The notes under the pieces were generated by a model, which did no database searches, was not told where the DNA came from, and saw only the letters and a program-made list of their open reading frames with translations. From Nissolia schottii (lineage: Eukaryota > Streptophyta > Magnoliopsida > Fabales > Fabaceae): a DNA stretch of 64,000 bases. Positions within the stretch are counted from its first letter, which is position 1, and the number at the start of each line of letters is the position of its first letter. Positions 47,001-60,797 of the stretch are shown here, piece after piece. Both the position numbers and the translations under genes were made by a program. The stretch spans positions 536,404 to 600,403 of the forward strand of contig QANU01054449.1 of assembly GCA_003254905.1 (NCBI GenBank), read 5' to 3'.

Positions 47001-50000
47001 TTGCAGATCACATCTTCATGTGAGCAAAATAAAGCAGCAACATACCTCACCACAAAAATGGAGCCAAGTAGAACACCATTACAACATGCAATTAATGGTT
47101 TCAAAATTTTGGTCTGTACTGTACAACTACAGTACAAGACTGCAGTGGAGGTTATGGTATTATTACCTCTTCTGGAACGATGGGAGATGCACACTCTGGA
47201 AAGCTACTAGCAATCCCGAGCCAAGCACAGCAATGTTGAGGACGCCCTTCTGGACCAAACATGGTGTTTCTAAAAACCTATTATAGAAACATAATTTGGG
47301 TTTTAAATTGAAAGACATGATAAGTAACATCCAGATATTGGGGAAACCAATCAGGTGGGGTGGAATAGGGACACTTACAGCTGTGAGATGCTGGTGGTAG
47401 AAATACAGCTTCCTAAGACTACCATGCTTTGAAAGTAGGGATTCCAATTCATCTACGCATCTGAAACAAAAGAGAACCAGATTATCTCAGTCCCCATTTG
47501 ACACTAAGATTAAACATTCAACAATTAAAATTACTTAAAAAATGGGGATTAAAACCTGGACCAATTGTAAGCAGCATTCCCCTCAGATAATAAGCCTTCT
47601 TTGCCAGTGGAAACTGTAGCTTTCTCCAAGTGCCTAATGTTTATAGAAGAACGTGAAGATGTGACTATCAATAAAATTGATAGCCAATCCTTTCGAAAAT
47701 CCTGAAAGAATAGGCTTATTGAGTTTTGTGTGCATTCAAACATTATACTGTTAATAACTATAACAGAACAAAGAAAAAGGGTGGAAAGAAAATTATAAAT
47801 TATGGTTCTGACACTAAAAGAGCAATAGTGAACAAACAATCTTTGCATGCAGCACTAGCATGACTTCAGAACCTTAGCCTTCTGTCATGACAATTGATTT
47901 ATAAACAAAATGACATGCAATGGTTATATTAGATGAGATAACTTTATCATAAGAGTGACAACTTTGCTAAGATTATTTATATTAAAGTTCATGATGAGTG
48001 AGATGAACTACATGCACACATCCTCTTCAAGAAATTAAAAAGATGCCCCACAAAGATTTCTCCATACCGATAGATCGCAAGTGATAGCAGATATATTTTC
48101 ACCCTGTGGTTTTGGCAAGTTTTCAAGGTGGTGGACAATCTGCTGAAAAAGTCCTTTCAGGCTAGCATCTATGTCAAGAGCCACCATTCCAGGGGTTCCA
48201 AGTAAAAACCGGATTCTTCCCGCACACGATGAAAGATATGACAATGAGTAACCCCGAATTGCTGCAATCAAATAAACAAAAAACAATACCCAAAACATTC
48301 ATGCAAAAGTTACAAAACAAATAAAGGGAAAAGCAACTCTAGTATAGTAACTAACGGTTACCCTTAAAGCAAACAAAGCATCAACTTGTAGACATAAAGT
48401 TAATCTAACCTGCAATGTATTTGCGCACCAAGCGACATAAATGGTCCATTCCATCTAACAAAAATCCAATGGTTGGGTCATTTGGGTCCTGTAAACATGC
48501 CCATGGAATTTGAAGTCAAGACAACTACCTTATCAATAGATTCAAACAATACACTGAAAGAACATTAAAAACAAGTAATAAAAGGTAAAATAGTCTTTTC
48601 ACCCAATTACAGCCCTTCCACCAGCCAAGTTACCAAAGCAGAGGATTTTCAAACTATTGAAACAGTTCTTGCCACGTGGTACAATCCACATATCAAATTC
48701 CATCATTCCCCATTTCTCCTTCTACCTCACATGTACTCCTTCCCCATTCTTCCTCTCATCATTGTCACCCCTATCTCCTTAGGACCATTTCTTGTCATTT
48801 AATGACATTTCCTACCTTACCCAACCATATTCAACACCCTTGGGTATGTGGATTGCACCAGTCCACAAGGCATAACGAACATGGCCAATGGAAAGTGAAA
48901 ATAAAAGGAAAGCGAAAATAAAAAACGAGTGATAAAAATGGCAGTATATTTGTAAATATGGTTTTAAAAAGCCTTAATTGTTTTAAGGGCCTGTTTGTTT
49001 CTCTTGTGAAGAGCCCTAAACTTAAGTTGGGAGAAGTATGAAATCTTTTACTTCCTACAAAAGTAATTGGGAAGCACAATTTGTCATTCTCAGGTGAAAA
49101 AAAAAAATCCTAACCAAACAAGTACTAAGTCATTTGGAAAAGGGCATTTGTTGGGAAGAAAAGCCCATAAAGGAATAGAGAGACAAATGCTTACTATGTC
49201 CACTGGTACTACCCGAGCAGTTTTAGATTTTGATGACGCAACTCCTACATGTTGGAAATACCATATCACTTCACATTGTGCTAAAGCCAATGCCGAAAAC
49301 ACCATCTGCGGGAAATATTACATTCTTTCATAAACAAGTAATTTAAATAGCTGAATATAGATTAAAATATAAACAAAACACACAACTGATTCTAAAGCTA
49401 TAAAACAAGCACAGTACTGGGCTCACGGCCCCACTAAAGTCTAAGAATGTATGACAAATGACGGATACACTATTTTTCACACTTCAAAAATGCTAAGACA
49501 GATACCTGAATGTTAGGGGCCAATAGACTGGGCTGATCAGTAAAAAAAAGCACCATTCTCCCAATCTCTTGTTTCAGTAAAATTCTCCTTTCCCGATGTA
49601 TTGAGTCACAAGATAATATTGCTTGCTCATGCACTTCACTAAAAAATTCGAACAGTTTTGTGCTTAGCAATGTCAAGAGTAATAATACCATGATCATTAT
49701 TTAAAAAAAATGTATCAGGAAGAACAAAAGGCGAGATATAAAGAGCATATCCTTAAAAAGGCAAAAGAATATATATGTGTGTGTACAAGAATTGCAAGAG
49801 CACTTTAGTGTAATATTACAGAAAATCATCTTTCAGCAAAGTAGTTTAGAATATTTCATTCTTTAACAAGGCACAGACTCCTCTTGTAGATCCGTGTGGC
49901 ACAGTGACAATTTAAATATACGTGCTTTTTAGATGAGAATGTCACTTTTATTTTAACCAACTATTTCTTAGTTGAGTCTGATAACTAATGTTTGTCTATA

Positions 50001-53000
50001 AAAATAGTTCATGACAGAACATTGTTGCGTGATCTGATTCATATAACAGACCTCAACTAGTAAAAAAAGGCTTAATTGTCGTTGCCTTGTTGATGTTAAA
50101 CAAAGTGTACCTATTGTATCGATAGATAATTTTTTTATTAACACAGTGCAACGTGCCAACTTAAACACATTGTATGTAAATGACTTACATGTTCATAGCA
50201 ACATCAAGAGTAGTGATCCATGTATCTATCTATAAAATAATTTTAATACATTACATCTTCTTTCTACTATATTAGAAAGACAGTTTCCACCATCATTTGT
50301 TGTCCCAAGAGATTCCAAATCTTCTTATTTTATTTGTGTTAAGTATTTATTTTATTTATTGAAGCATGTAAGGTTACAAGTGTAATTGAAAACTTCACGA
50401 TATAATTAATTTTTATTTTTTTTTTGTTTTGGTTTACAATTAATTTATTTAAAAGCTACTCAAACTGAGCTAGTACCCAAAAAATGTTTTAGACAACTAC
50501 AGTTCTTTGTTCCACTTTCCCATTTTTCCTCCTATTCTTTCCCAAACGACTCCCGTGTTTGCTTTACCTATAAATTAAGGTGTAAGAACTGGTATCAATT
50601 AAATAAGAATGGATGAATAAACTGCTGAATGTATTGATTAATAACAGGAATTCCAGTGGGGAATTTCCTGGCAGAACCTAAACAAGCCCAAGGGCTGAAA
50701 ATAAATAAAACAGGAATAAGAAAATTGTCTGGGAAATAATGGATCCCTTGGTCCCCTCAGAGTTCTGGCTAATAATCTGAATGCCTCCTCCTCTACCCTC
50801 ATGGTCTCTCAAATACTATCATCAAGAGAGAATCAATGCTGAAAATCCCTAAAAATCCTCACCTTCCCCCCTTTTCTGCAACTAACTTATTTTATCTGAT
50901 AACAATAAAATAACACAGCTAACCAATCAGATTTTATCTAATTTAAATTCAAAATAATTATCCTGCTGATCTATTCTTTCCTCTTCTGGTGTCATGATAC
51001 GGAAAAGGAATAATATCCTTTCCTTTCTTAACTGAATCCGTGGCTTCCTTTTCCCTAGTTGCCGCCGGTGGGTATGTAACATAAGGCAAGACAGAAGTAT
51101 GTGCCACGCGCACCACTAGTAACAACAAAATACCAACATGCGCTCCATTCCTTCTGAATATATCAATTATCAAAAACAACATCCCCATGCAAATGAAATG
51201 CCAAACACTGTAAAGAGGCTAAGAAAACCACTGAAGCCCTTAAAATAAAGCAACCCACAATATCAAATCCAAGAATTCCCTAACCTTTACAAAGAACACT
51301 CTGGGAACTAATAAATGGTACACTTCACCAAATTCTTATGCACACTAGTTTCCAAATGGGTTTTAGGCGTTTAGAAGTACTATAAAATTTGCTATTTCCC
51401 TTCTATTATGTTAGAATTTAAAAATATATTTAAACAAGAATTTTGAATATACCTTATCATTTTCTCAACCTGCTTTGCAACATTATACTCCAAATCAGCC
51501 TCTTTTTGTTTTGTACGTCCAGATTTTGCCATCTTCTTAGATTCTAATATTCGCGGCAGAACGTACAACTGGTAATCCTCATGCAAAAGTATGTACTGTG
51601 TTTGATGGAAAAAAAATTGTCAACTACTGCAGCTAAAAGATAATGTTCCAAAGCCAATAGGTAAAATGTACCTCATCTCTGAATAATGTGAGGACTAGAT
51701 TCTCCTTCAATACAACCTGAAATGCCATTTGCAAACAGAATTTAGGAAGTAAACGTAGTGTAACTTTTAATTCACATAATTCCAATATAAAGTATTGTTT
51801 TAATTATCACATCATTTGGGTGACTAATAGGAAAGAACATCATGAATATAAAATATAAAAAATTGCAAATTCAGAGGGTCCAATAAAACTAATCAGTATA
51901 AATAGTAGATCTCCATCTTATTATACGTGATCAAGCATATCTCTCTATGTTTTAAACTCACAAGAATATGCTGTTTAACATTATATTGAAGTTTTCTTGT
52001 TAAAGTGTCGCCACTTTAAGTCTCCAAGTTTTATTCAATATATAAGCATTTGTGTTTTTGTCTCAACTAATACAAACAATTCCAGTACACTCCATGTGGT
52101 GAAACAAAATAGAAACTTGCAATATAGGTAGAAGACTACAGTTTTACAAGCATGAACTATACCAAAGCAATATCAATGCTAGTGACACGAAGAAGCTCGT
52201 CAGGGCAGACAAGATACCCAAATAACACCCATTCTCGATATGCAGTTACATTTGCAAGATCTTGTGCTCTCTGCAGGGTTGAATGAAAAAACAAACTCAG
52301 TGTAGCTAGAGTACAGAGTTATCTATTCAAGAACACAGTATCAATAACATTACCATGGGATGTGCAGAATTTGTGAGAATGTCTGGATACCGAGGATGAT
52401 ATGGACTTAAAAATCCCTCATTTCTAAGTTTTCTTGTGTCTGTTGATAGAAATATAATAGGGCCCACAGCCTCTAATACCTGAAAAATGCGTGATATCAA
52501 AACCTTCAATGGAAACATATTAACAGTTTTCCAAATTTCAAAACAGCCATTCATCCATATAGGAAATCAACAAAGAAACAAATTTGTTATGTAAAGGAGA
52601 TAATGTAATATAAATTTATAAAACGAAGCGAAGATGTTCAATCTTCTTATGTTGGATTTGAGGACATTTTGTATTCTATTTTTGAAAAAAAAAAATTATG
52701 AGGAACAAGCTACGTAGGTTTATCATGGATAAAAATCATAATGGATCAGGAAGACTTTGTAAGCATTGGCAAATTCCTACGTCAATGGTTGTGTTACAAT
52801 TGCACAAGAAATGGCAAAGAAATAAATGTTCAGTTCTATCCCAAAGCAAACAAAGCGATAACTTAACCATTCAACCTTCCAGTATCATTCTCAAGCAAAT
52901 GCATGGAAGTGCCACAAACTCGGTCATCTCTATAAAAAGTTAAAAAATATAAACTTTTTTCCTTTTGACATACTTCTAAAACATTGAAACCAATGCAACT

Positions 53001-56000
53001 CCCGAAAAGTGGACAGGAAAATGATAATAAATTGAATTCAATCACAAAAGGATAGACTAATGAAGGGCAAAAAAAGAATATAGTAAAAAGAGAAGAAAAA
53101 ATACTCATCATCATTATCATGTATACTTATCTTGGAAACTATCTATATCATATAGATACGGAAAAGGAAGAGATTAACCTCTCCAATACGAGGGCTGACG
53201 AAATTTAGGTCTTCTTGTAAACCTTTCAGCGGTGGATCATAAGAGTCAATGAACTGAAGCAAGCTGTTGAGAAAGAAACATACAAGGAATAAAGATAAGA
53301 TCATTTATTTCGTAAGTACTTCGAAAATTAACAATCACTTAAAAAAAAAATATATCAAGAGATTCACATTAAAGCTAGAGTAGAATCCATGTTTCATAAT
53401 TCTTAATCAATTTCATCTTGTAGAGATTAATTTTATCAATTCAAACAGACAAACTTCAGATCCTCAACAATCTGGTAACCCCATTCATTTCACCGTAACT
53501 AGGTTCACAGAAAATTCTTACATGACTAACATGCAAGTGTCTAATGTATAATGGCCTGAGTATAGATAGAAGATGTGCTTAGGATATATACTTGACATCG
53601 TATAAATAGCTCTTAAGATTTTATGCTCAGCTGTCATATACCATATCTACTTAAACTTTCCCAAATTCTCTCATTCCTACTTCAACTTCTCTTCTTAAAC
53701 ATAATTCTGTGACAAAGCAAATGCCTATCTACATTCTCCACACCAAGAACTTTAACAAATTTTGGACAGCAGTCAATTGCCTATTCAAGAATGTCAATCA
53801 GCTACCTCTCCATCAATGACAGTCTACAGAAGGTTAACTTAAATTCTTTGCCCCAACGAGTGCAGATTATGAGTTTATAGCTAACTAGTTTTTCAAGATT
53901 TTTGAGCATTAAGTTTTGAGTAAACCTTCAAATTCATCCTTGGGGTTGTCAGCATCAGTCAAGTTCGTCCCTAGGTTATGGAAATTATCATATTAGTCCC
54001 TAAGGTTGCCAAAAACTGATCAAGTTAATCCCTCAGAGGGACTAATGACTAATTTGACTGACTTTTGGCAGCTTCATGGACTAATATGACTGTTTCCATA
54101 ACTTAGGAACGAACTTGACTGATGTTGATAACTCTAGGGACAAATTTGAAGGTTTATTCTTAAGTTTTTCACAGTAACAATTAATTCTCACATGCTCTGT
54201 TTGTTAGAATACTTCTTAAAGTTAATTCAACAGCTAGTGTTTAATAGGTTTGCAACATGCCACAATGTGACTAGTGTTGGGAGTTATAAACTTACTTGAA
54301 TATCCCATCCCATCTATCCTTACCCTCTCCAATGGCACAAGCTATTTAGGCATAATTGCACATGCATAATGCCCGTCTGCATTTAGTTGAGAATTTTTTT
54401 TATGCAACTCTCTTAATAATTAAAATAAATAAATAAATAAAAACCTTGAAAACTAGATATACAAATAAAAACATGTTAAGTCTGTGTGCGCGCAACCCTC
54501 TCAACTTTTTTGATAAAAGAATTTTATTAGGACGAAGAGAGAATACAAAGATATAAAAGGAAAAGAGATCCTCTTTACAAAAACAATAACTAACAAAAGG
54601 AAAAACAAATCAATAAAGAAAAGTTTTCCAACTCTCAACATATCTAAATGAGAAATCCTTGTTTCTGTGTATAGACATGCACATATATCTACTGAAGTTT
54701 ACCAGAAACTGACAATTTATGAGAAATTATCAAATATCCTACCGATGATAAAAATCACAATCCCGCTCATTTCTTGACATTGCATGAAGAAGGTTATAGG
54801 TCTGTAGCAACATCTTCCTTGGCATCTGCTAAGAAAGCATTAGTATCGAAATAATTACATTGATGTACAGGTTTTTTTTTTTTTTAATAAAAATCATAAT
54901 AAAAAATAAAATTAAAAACACAATGGGGAAGTTAACTTGCCTTCTCAGAGAAAAGGTTAACCCGCACGAAGGAACAGAAGAGATCCATAAATGCATGTAA
55001 TATAAGAGAATTCTGATGGGGCTGCAAAACACTGCATAGTTATTTGAGATATGAAAAAATGATGCATAATTATGCTACTAGTTTATTTCAAATGCTAGGA
55101 CCTCAGCTAAACACTTAAATTATTTCACTGAAGTGGCTATCTCGAGATGAACTGGTCAAAACTGAATAGTCTCGCAGGAAAATTAATGCCATTGCATATA
55201 GCATTTGCAAGAGCAAACCAGTTTCAAGATCCTATTGGCATCAAAGCAACTCATGTTGAAGGAAAGCAACAGCATTGAGACTCACCAACAAGGTAATTAC
55301 TGTACTACTTAGATCCAATATAAGTCTCAGAGCTTGTTCACGAAACACCATCAAGTCAAGAAGTAGCTGTTACACACAAAATAATCCTAACCGTGTGAGT
55401 TCAAGTAACATATAGTTGAATTGATAATCCAAAAGATATAGCATAGATGAGCAAGTTTTAGCCCACATAAAATGAAATCAACAGGGATCATTTATTGATC
55501 ACTATCACAAATTACAAAGATAATAAAACCTATAATCTATCTCGTTAAAGTCTAAATTACATGTTTTAGACTGTGGTACAAGCTTCATCCTTCTTCGCTC
55601 TTTCCCAACCTTTTCTCCCATAAAAAGAAACAAATCAAGAAACGAATTGCAAACATTCATATTCACTCATGCAGATAAGTTGAGTAAGGAAAGATATAGA
55701 CAGGTGGGATTTGGCAAGTCTTTAAAAACTCAAACAAGTCAAGCTAGTCATGTAAGATTAGGGTATGCACTGGAATGTGAAAACCTTCATTAATCATATA
55801 ATAGCTTGTGAGTTATAAAAGGGGAACAGATGGAAAAGCCAGTAAACAAAAGAATTAAAATAGCACCTGCACCCAAGGTTCCAGGCTCTGTAGATGAAGC
55901 TCTGCATGGTCTTGCATTGAATCCCAAGCAATCTTATCTATCTGCACCCATTTTCTTCCCAAATGATGAAATTCATAGAGGTTTTAATCAACATACAAAA

Positions 56001-56449
56001 TTTAAAGCATATTGGATAACACTTCTTACACGTTCAAGTTGCAATCTGCTAAAGTGTTCAGGAAATTTCTTAGAGAGCAACACACAGATTCTTGGATGGT
56101 TGGGGAATACACCTGCTTTCCAAAATCCTTCCGAAAATACGTGATTGATGGGATCAGGATAATCCAAAAGTTGGTTTAACCTATACATTTTAGCCATAAG
56201 ACCTTCGGCAACTTCAGTGAGTTGTACCACCCACTGCATGTTAAGACCCTTATGGGATTGGGATGGGGTAGTGCTCTGAGACTGCCCATCATTATAGAAG
56301 TTCTTGGAGCTGCTTGACGACAACGGAGAATTAATCTCGGTACCAAGGTAGTCAGTCCATCTAGACGGGCCGTCCCACTCCCTTGACCTTGCAGCAGTAG
56401 GCGACAACGAGGAATCCTGGTTTGAAAATTTTTGCCTTGACCTTGCCAT
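41097..56449 (-). CDS. NAP1: NAP1, SCAR/WAVE complex subunit (23 coding exons)
   Basis: NAP1 (HEM family) pairs with PIR/SRA1 in the SCAR/WAVE complex that activates ARP2/3 actin nucleation; mutants have distorted trichomes and, in legumes, infection-thread defects. Exons (low-high): 56030-56449, 55867-55941, 55286-55366, 54941-55021, 54743-54825, 53179-53263, 52354-52479, 52163-52270, 51672-51716, 51453-51595, 49506-49638, 49195-49305, 48410-48488, 48068-48261, 47556-47701, 47379-47460, 47167-47277, 46463-46588, 46260-46399, 46078-46174, 42315-43306, 41825-42037, 41097-41601. They sum to 1391 aa with consistent phases, matching plant NAP1 length. Kept stretches include [74 protein letters not shown] and the Ser-rich tail ending SRSGPIGYK. 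The intron after 54941 uses a GC donor. Introns carry a LINE, an LTR remnant and MITEs. Confidence 0.96.
44010..45795 (+). mobile_element. Degenerate LINE (non-LTR retrotransposon) in a NAP1 intron
   Basis: Plus-strand fragments of a LINE ORF2, antisense to NAP1: [18 protein letters not shown] (44019-44306), the RT region [20 protein letters not shown] and [20 protein letters not shown] (44595-44849), the catalytic FVDD near 44995 (typical LINEs have FADD) and a C-terminal part with [20 protein letters not shown] and MLRWMSGHT (45071-45466). Stops and frame changes break it throughout. The 3' end has GTGGAATAAGGCTTAG followed by a TTG-type tail. It is truncated at the 5' end, since no endonuclease is visible. 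Confidence 0.9.
48985..49130. mobile_element. MITE-like element in a NAP1 intron
   Basis: GGGCCTGTTTGTTTCTC on the left and CCTAACCAAACAAGTACT on the right are a weak terminal inverted repeat of the GTTTGTTT type common in plant MITEs. The boundaries are uncertain. Confidence 0.4.
50581..51190 (-). mobile_element. Truncated LTR retroelement end in a NAP1 intron
   Basis: On the minus strand a purine tract AAAAGGGGGGAAGG (50862-50875) is followed directly by TGAGGATTTTTAGGG and, 281 bp later, ends AGTTCTTACA (50581). This is an LTR-like TG...CA unit preceded by a polypurine tract. A remnant open frame (50958-51188) precedes it. The second LTR and pol are absent, so this is a 3'-end fragment of unknown family. 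Confidence 0.45.
53909..54168. mobile_element. Mutator-like foldback MITE with 9-bp TSD
   Basis: The element at 53918-54159 (242 bp) has arms of about 110 bp that are inverted copies. GAGTAAACCTTCAAATTCAT begins the left arm and GAATAAACCTTCAAATTTGT the right arm on the minus strand. Exact TTAAGTTTT copies flank it (53909-53917 and 54160-54168). Long TIRs with a 9-bp duplication are typical of Mutator-like elements. It lies in a NAP1 intron. Confidence 0.8.
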
Positions 56450-57150
56450 GAACTAATAACTGGTCCCACTCAGAAGTTTCTGCACATCAAGCATTCTGGA
56501 AATCAATTTCATGTAAAATCAGTAAAACACCAACTGATCTCCAAAGCTTCTCTTAGTGAACAATTCCACTATATTCAAGTCCAAATCCAATTAGAGCCTC
56601 TAAGAAAAATTCTCAACTCTGAAACTATCTTCAAAACTCCCTGGAAATTTTTAAAATGCACATCTATTCCGTCCAAAAAAAAAAAACTGATAATAATTAA
56701 AGGATGAGCATACAAGCCAACAGATTTTATGACCAAACACGATGCTTCTGACAACTGAATTAGCGAGCAGTAAGCATCAATTTTGTAATTTACAAGCAAA
56801 GCAAGTCACTACGAAAGAGAAAAAAACAGAGCTAAAAACCTAATCCCATTTCTGTTTCCTCTACCTAGTTCTCAATTTCCAGAACAATAATAGCACTGAT
56901 CAGCAGCAGAACTCCCAGAAACAGCAAGCCAACACAAATAATGAATCAGAAAATTAGGAGTAAATTAAAATCAGTATGTCAGGAACAACAAAAGCAGAAG
57001 CATTCTACTCATAAGTGAGTCAAAATTCAATTCCAAAGGGACATTCCCAAACTAGAAATAGAGAGAGCTTACAGTGAGTGGTAGGAAAGAGGAACAAGGT
57101 TGAGTTGGAAGAATTGAGGAGCAGAGAATCTCAGATCTGAGAGTGGAACG
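56450..57150 (-). promoter_or_regulatory. NAP1 5' UTR with a probable leader intron
   Basis: On the minus strand a leader exon about 57073-57150 (CTCAGATCTGAGATTCTCTG...) ends at CACT/GTAAGC. A second leader exon starts after GATGTGCAG at 56479 and runs to the ATG. This is inferred from splice sites only. Confidence 0.5.
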
Positions 57151-59614
57151 AGAATGAAGTACCGTAATTATGGTGAGAAGGGTGGTAGAGGTGGTGGAGA
57201 AGGAGAAGAAGGAGTGAATGCATCAAAGTGCGGGAGCTGCATTTTCAGCGCTGATAATTATTATTGCTACTTTCTTAGTTTTAGCTTCGCTTCCTTCTCT
57301 GGTAATAAAATTTATATTTTTATATTTAAAATATTTAAATATCATTACACAGATCAGCCACTGTTTTATTTATTTATTTATTTATTTTCTTTTCGTTTTC
57401 AATTTAGTTCTGACGCCTATTTCTTCGCTTATACTTGTGTACACGACGATGCGCGTCTTCGTCTTCGTCGTCTTCGTGGTCGTGTCTTGGGTGTTTAATT
57501 TGCATGTATCTTAATTATTTTTGTTAATCCGGTTTAAGACGCTCCATCTCATTAATGATTAACAATTTCACCAAGTACCCTTTTTAATCTCATAGAAGCT
57601 ATAAATGGGATTACAAGATTGATTTGAAAGGGTGGTTAAGGCAGAGCGAGGATATTATTCATATATCACAAAATCTAATATTTTGTGTACATCACACATA
57701 AATAAAAGCATTACAAAATAAAAAAATAAACATTGTTATATAGCATTTAAATATATACAGATATATCTATGTTTAATATTTTTAATTTATATGTTTAATA
57801 ATGTTTGTTTATACACATATGTTTAATATTATTCATTTATATGTTTGTTACCTGCATTGTACATTGATATAACTTGAACGAAAATGATCAAGTTGTAATT
57901 TCATTTTGATCTTACAAATGATTCTTTTATTTCATTTTAAAAATTACATTACATTAATTGTAATGAAATTTAAAACTAAAATCTCATGTATACTACTTAA
58001 ATCTCTCATCATTATACCAATCATATCCTAATGGCTTAGAATAGTAAAATAGTTTGTCTTCATTTTTTCACTGTGAATTCGATTTAAATTATTTTGTTTG
58101 TTGGACTTTTATTTTAAAAAAAATGCAATTTTTTAATTAAATAATTTGATTTATATTTTTTTAAAACATTTAAATTAATTAAGATATGTATCTTTTTAGA
58201 CTATGAAACATATTTTTTAAAATTAAATTCATTTAAATTACTTATAAGATTCCATTTTATTTAATGATAATATAAGGACTAAGTAATTTTTAAAAAGAAT
58301 TATCCTTGGCATTCAAAATCATGTCACTTTGATGCCCTTTGTGCGTCAGCACTCATCAAGATACGTATTTGATTGTGTATGTAAAATTAAAAATTAAGAA
58401 CTGTTACTCTCAGCATAAAAGGCACCTATGATTTATAGGCTCTATAATTAGATTGCATAGACATCATAAATATATCACCACTTATCAACAAGACCATGAT
58501 GGTTAGAAAAGAGAGTAATAACCACGCCATCTAGCTAGTGACATTCACTGTACGAGGTATACATCGATCACGGATCATTAGAAACTATATATTATATTAA
58601 AATATTTCACTAACAGTACATAAATTAACCATCTTTTCGTTTCACTCATGCTTATGCCATGTATAATTTGATCCAAGTGATCCCCAAATTGGCATGATAG
58701 TATACAGAAAATGGTAAGGTTTAGTAGTGGGTTGATGATGCTTTTTGTTGAACAATAATGATGTAGGGTCACATAAACTGTGTATTTTTATAATGCAGTT
58801 ATATGCAATTATGAATCATTGGATACTGCCTACTGGGACTATATGAAATTAATTAGTGTGATGGGAAAACAATTGATACTTTGAAGCCAAGTGCTGTATC
58901 TTTGAAGCATTTCTTTCTGTCACCGATTAGCATACTTAGCTTGCACATTAAGCCACCATCATTTCATACCTCTTAATTTGATCTTCTTTCTTTTTCTGTA
59001 TTGTAGAGTATAAAGGTCAAAATACTTGGTTTTGCCTGTTTCCCCTTACTGCCATGTGGTTTAGTGCCACTTTGTCACTGATGGTTTAAAGGCTTAATCT
59101 GCTGTCGATTTTAGTTGTTGTGGTTTAAATTATTTAGATTGAGACAGACATAAAAGAATCTAATCATGAATATGAGATAAAGCTTTAGAAAGCTCAACTC
59201 TATGAACTTGCCCATTTTTGATAGTTCATTATGTAGAAGCCATGTGGTTATTGGTAACCTATCTAATTTGCATTTTACCCTTTGGTAATTTATTCTGTTT
59301 GCATATTTTAGAGAAATATTTAATTCAGCGATTCAACGACGAAAAGCAAAAAAGTACAGAAGTAAAATACTATTCATCACAAGAATGCGATATTTTTTTT
59401 TTATTGCAAATCATGGAGAATATATCATATTTGGTCAATATATATTTTAATCAATTTAGTGGACTAGAGGAGTGTACTCCACTCCAGGCACTCTAATGTT
59501 ACTAGAAGAACATATACAATTTGAGAATATGCCAAGTAACATGTATAAATAAATAAATACATTAATATATCAAAGAAAAAGGTTATACATATGCTTTTAG
59601 CTTAATTGTTATAT

Positions 59615-59646
59615 ACTAGTACTGGTTGCACGCACTTCGTGTGTGC
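59615..59646 (-). mobile_element. Possible Helitron 3' terminus
   Basis: On the minus strand an 8-bp stem hairpin GCACACACGAAGTGCGTGC (one G-T pair) is followed 8 bases later by CTAG and then T, the CTRR-T layout of Helitron ends. The element would extend rightward on the plus strand, but its TC-type 5' end was not located. Confidence 0.4.
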
Positions 59647-60083
59647 CCAACGCCAAATGAAAATAAAAAAAACTGCTATGAGAAATTACATAAACTGTAT
59701 GTAAGGATAAAACAAGTATAAGATGTTGGATACTAAAAACAATTTTTTCTTTGAATCACTTTTATTTATCTGTATTGATTAATCACAACACTATTTGGTA
59801 TATGACTCGTTAAGAGACAGGTTGAAGGAAGTCTGAAAGCTTCAACACCTAATTGTTTATATTATAATAACAATAATAATAATACCACTCATAATGGTTT
59901 TAATTATTCTTTATAACTTATTAGACAACTATAACAAAAAAAAAGAGGATAGCAGTTGGTCATTCAGGAGGAACTAATACACAACGTTTTAATAGATTTT
60001 CAATCATGACTAATTTATAACCTACGAAAAGAAGGGCAGTTATCAGCAGTTGTTGAAATAAGATGCATTTGTCTTATATATAA

Positions 60084-60107
60084 TTGCTATTGCTATTGCT
60101 ATTGCTA
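60084..60107 (+). repeat. (TTGCTA)4 microsatellite
   Basis: Four exact hexamer units in intergenic DNA. Confidence 0.85.
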
Positions 60108-60797
60108 TTCTTCTTGAAGTGGGTGGGCTTTTAGTTTGGTTGAGACAAATGGTTAGGGTCTGGTACAAAAAGTAAGTGTAATCATAATAAGAAAATGGTC
60201 TATACTCTGCCAAAATCTAAAAACCTGTCTTAAACTCCACCTTTATTTCCGTTAGAGTCTTGCTCAAGAAGTATTGACTAAAGTTTGGAGAAATTTTGGT
60301 TTACTAAATAGTAATGAGAAATTAGTTAGGTTTGTAACAAAGAAGTGAATATTGGTCAATACATCAGGACTTATGATAAGTCATCCACATTAAAACTTAA
60401 AGGAAACTTTCATTAAGTTAAACCTTGTACGGCCTTCAGAAAATTAACCCCTTTAGGTTTGATTAATATATTGATCTAAACAATTAGGCCCTAAGTAACA
60501 CTTGTTCCTGGTTTTGAAGCATGGCGAGCTTATCAAAGAGAAGAAAGTATAACTGTAAGCAAATCCCTGATCCCATGACACTATCATATTACAGGTTTTA
60601 TGGAACAAAAATGAACTACTGAAGCACTGTAAAAATGAATCAAAACCTGACTCTATTCAACTCCATGTTGAATGAATGCATTTCAACTGCACCAGTTGTC
60701 TAATTGTGTTCCCATTGCTTCATTACACATGGATTTCATCAAGTCAATGTTGAAGACTACGAGGCAGCAACCCGACTTTACCATTCATGAATGAGAA

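Larger units (their letters stand above)
57151..60780. other. Long intergenic region
   Basis: Very AT-rich and gene-free as far as can be seen. It holds a (TTTA)n run near 57367-57388, a (TTGCTA)4 run at 60084-60107 and a possible Helitron 3' end at 59615-59646. Open frames such as 59218-59496 show no family signature. Confidence 0.5.

Noticed and set aside
48676-48921. 81-aa His/Ser/Pro-rich frame
   Set aside because: It lies in a NAP1 intron, is low complexity and has no domain.
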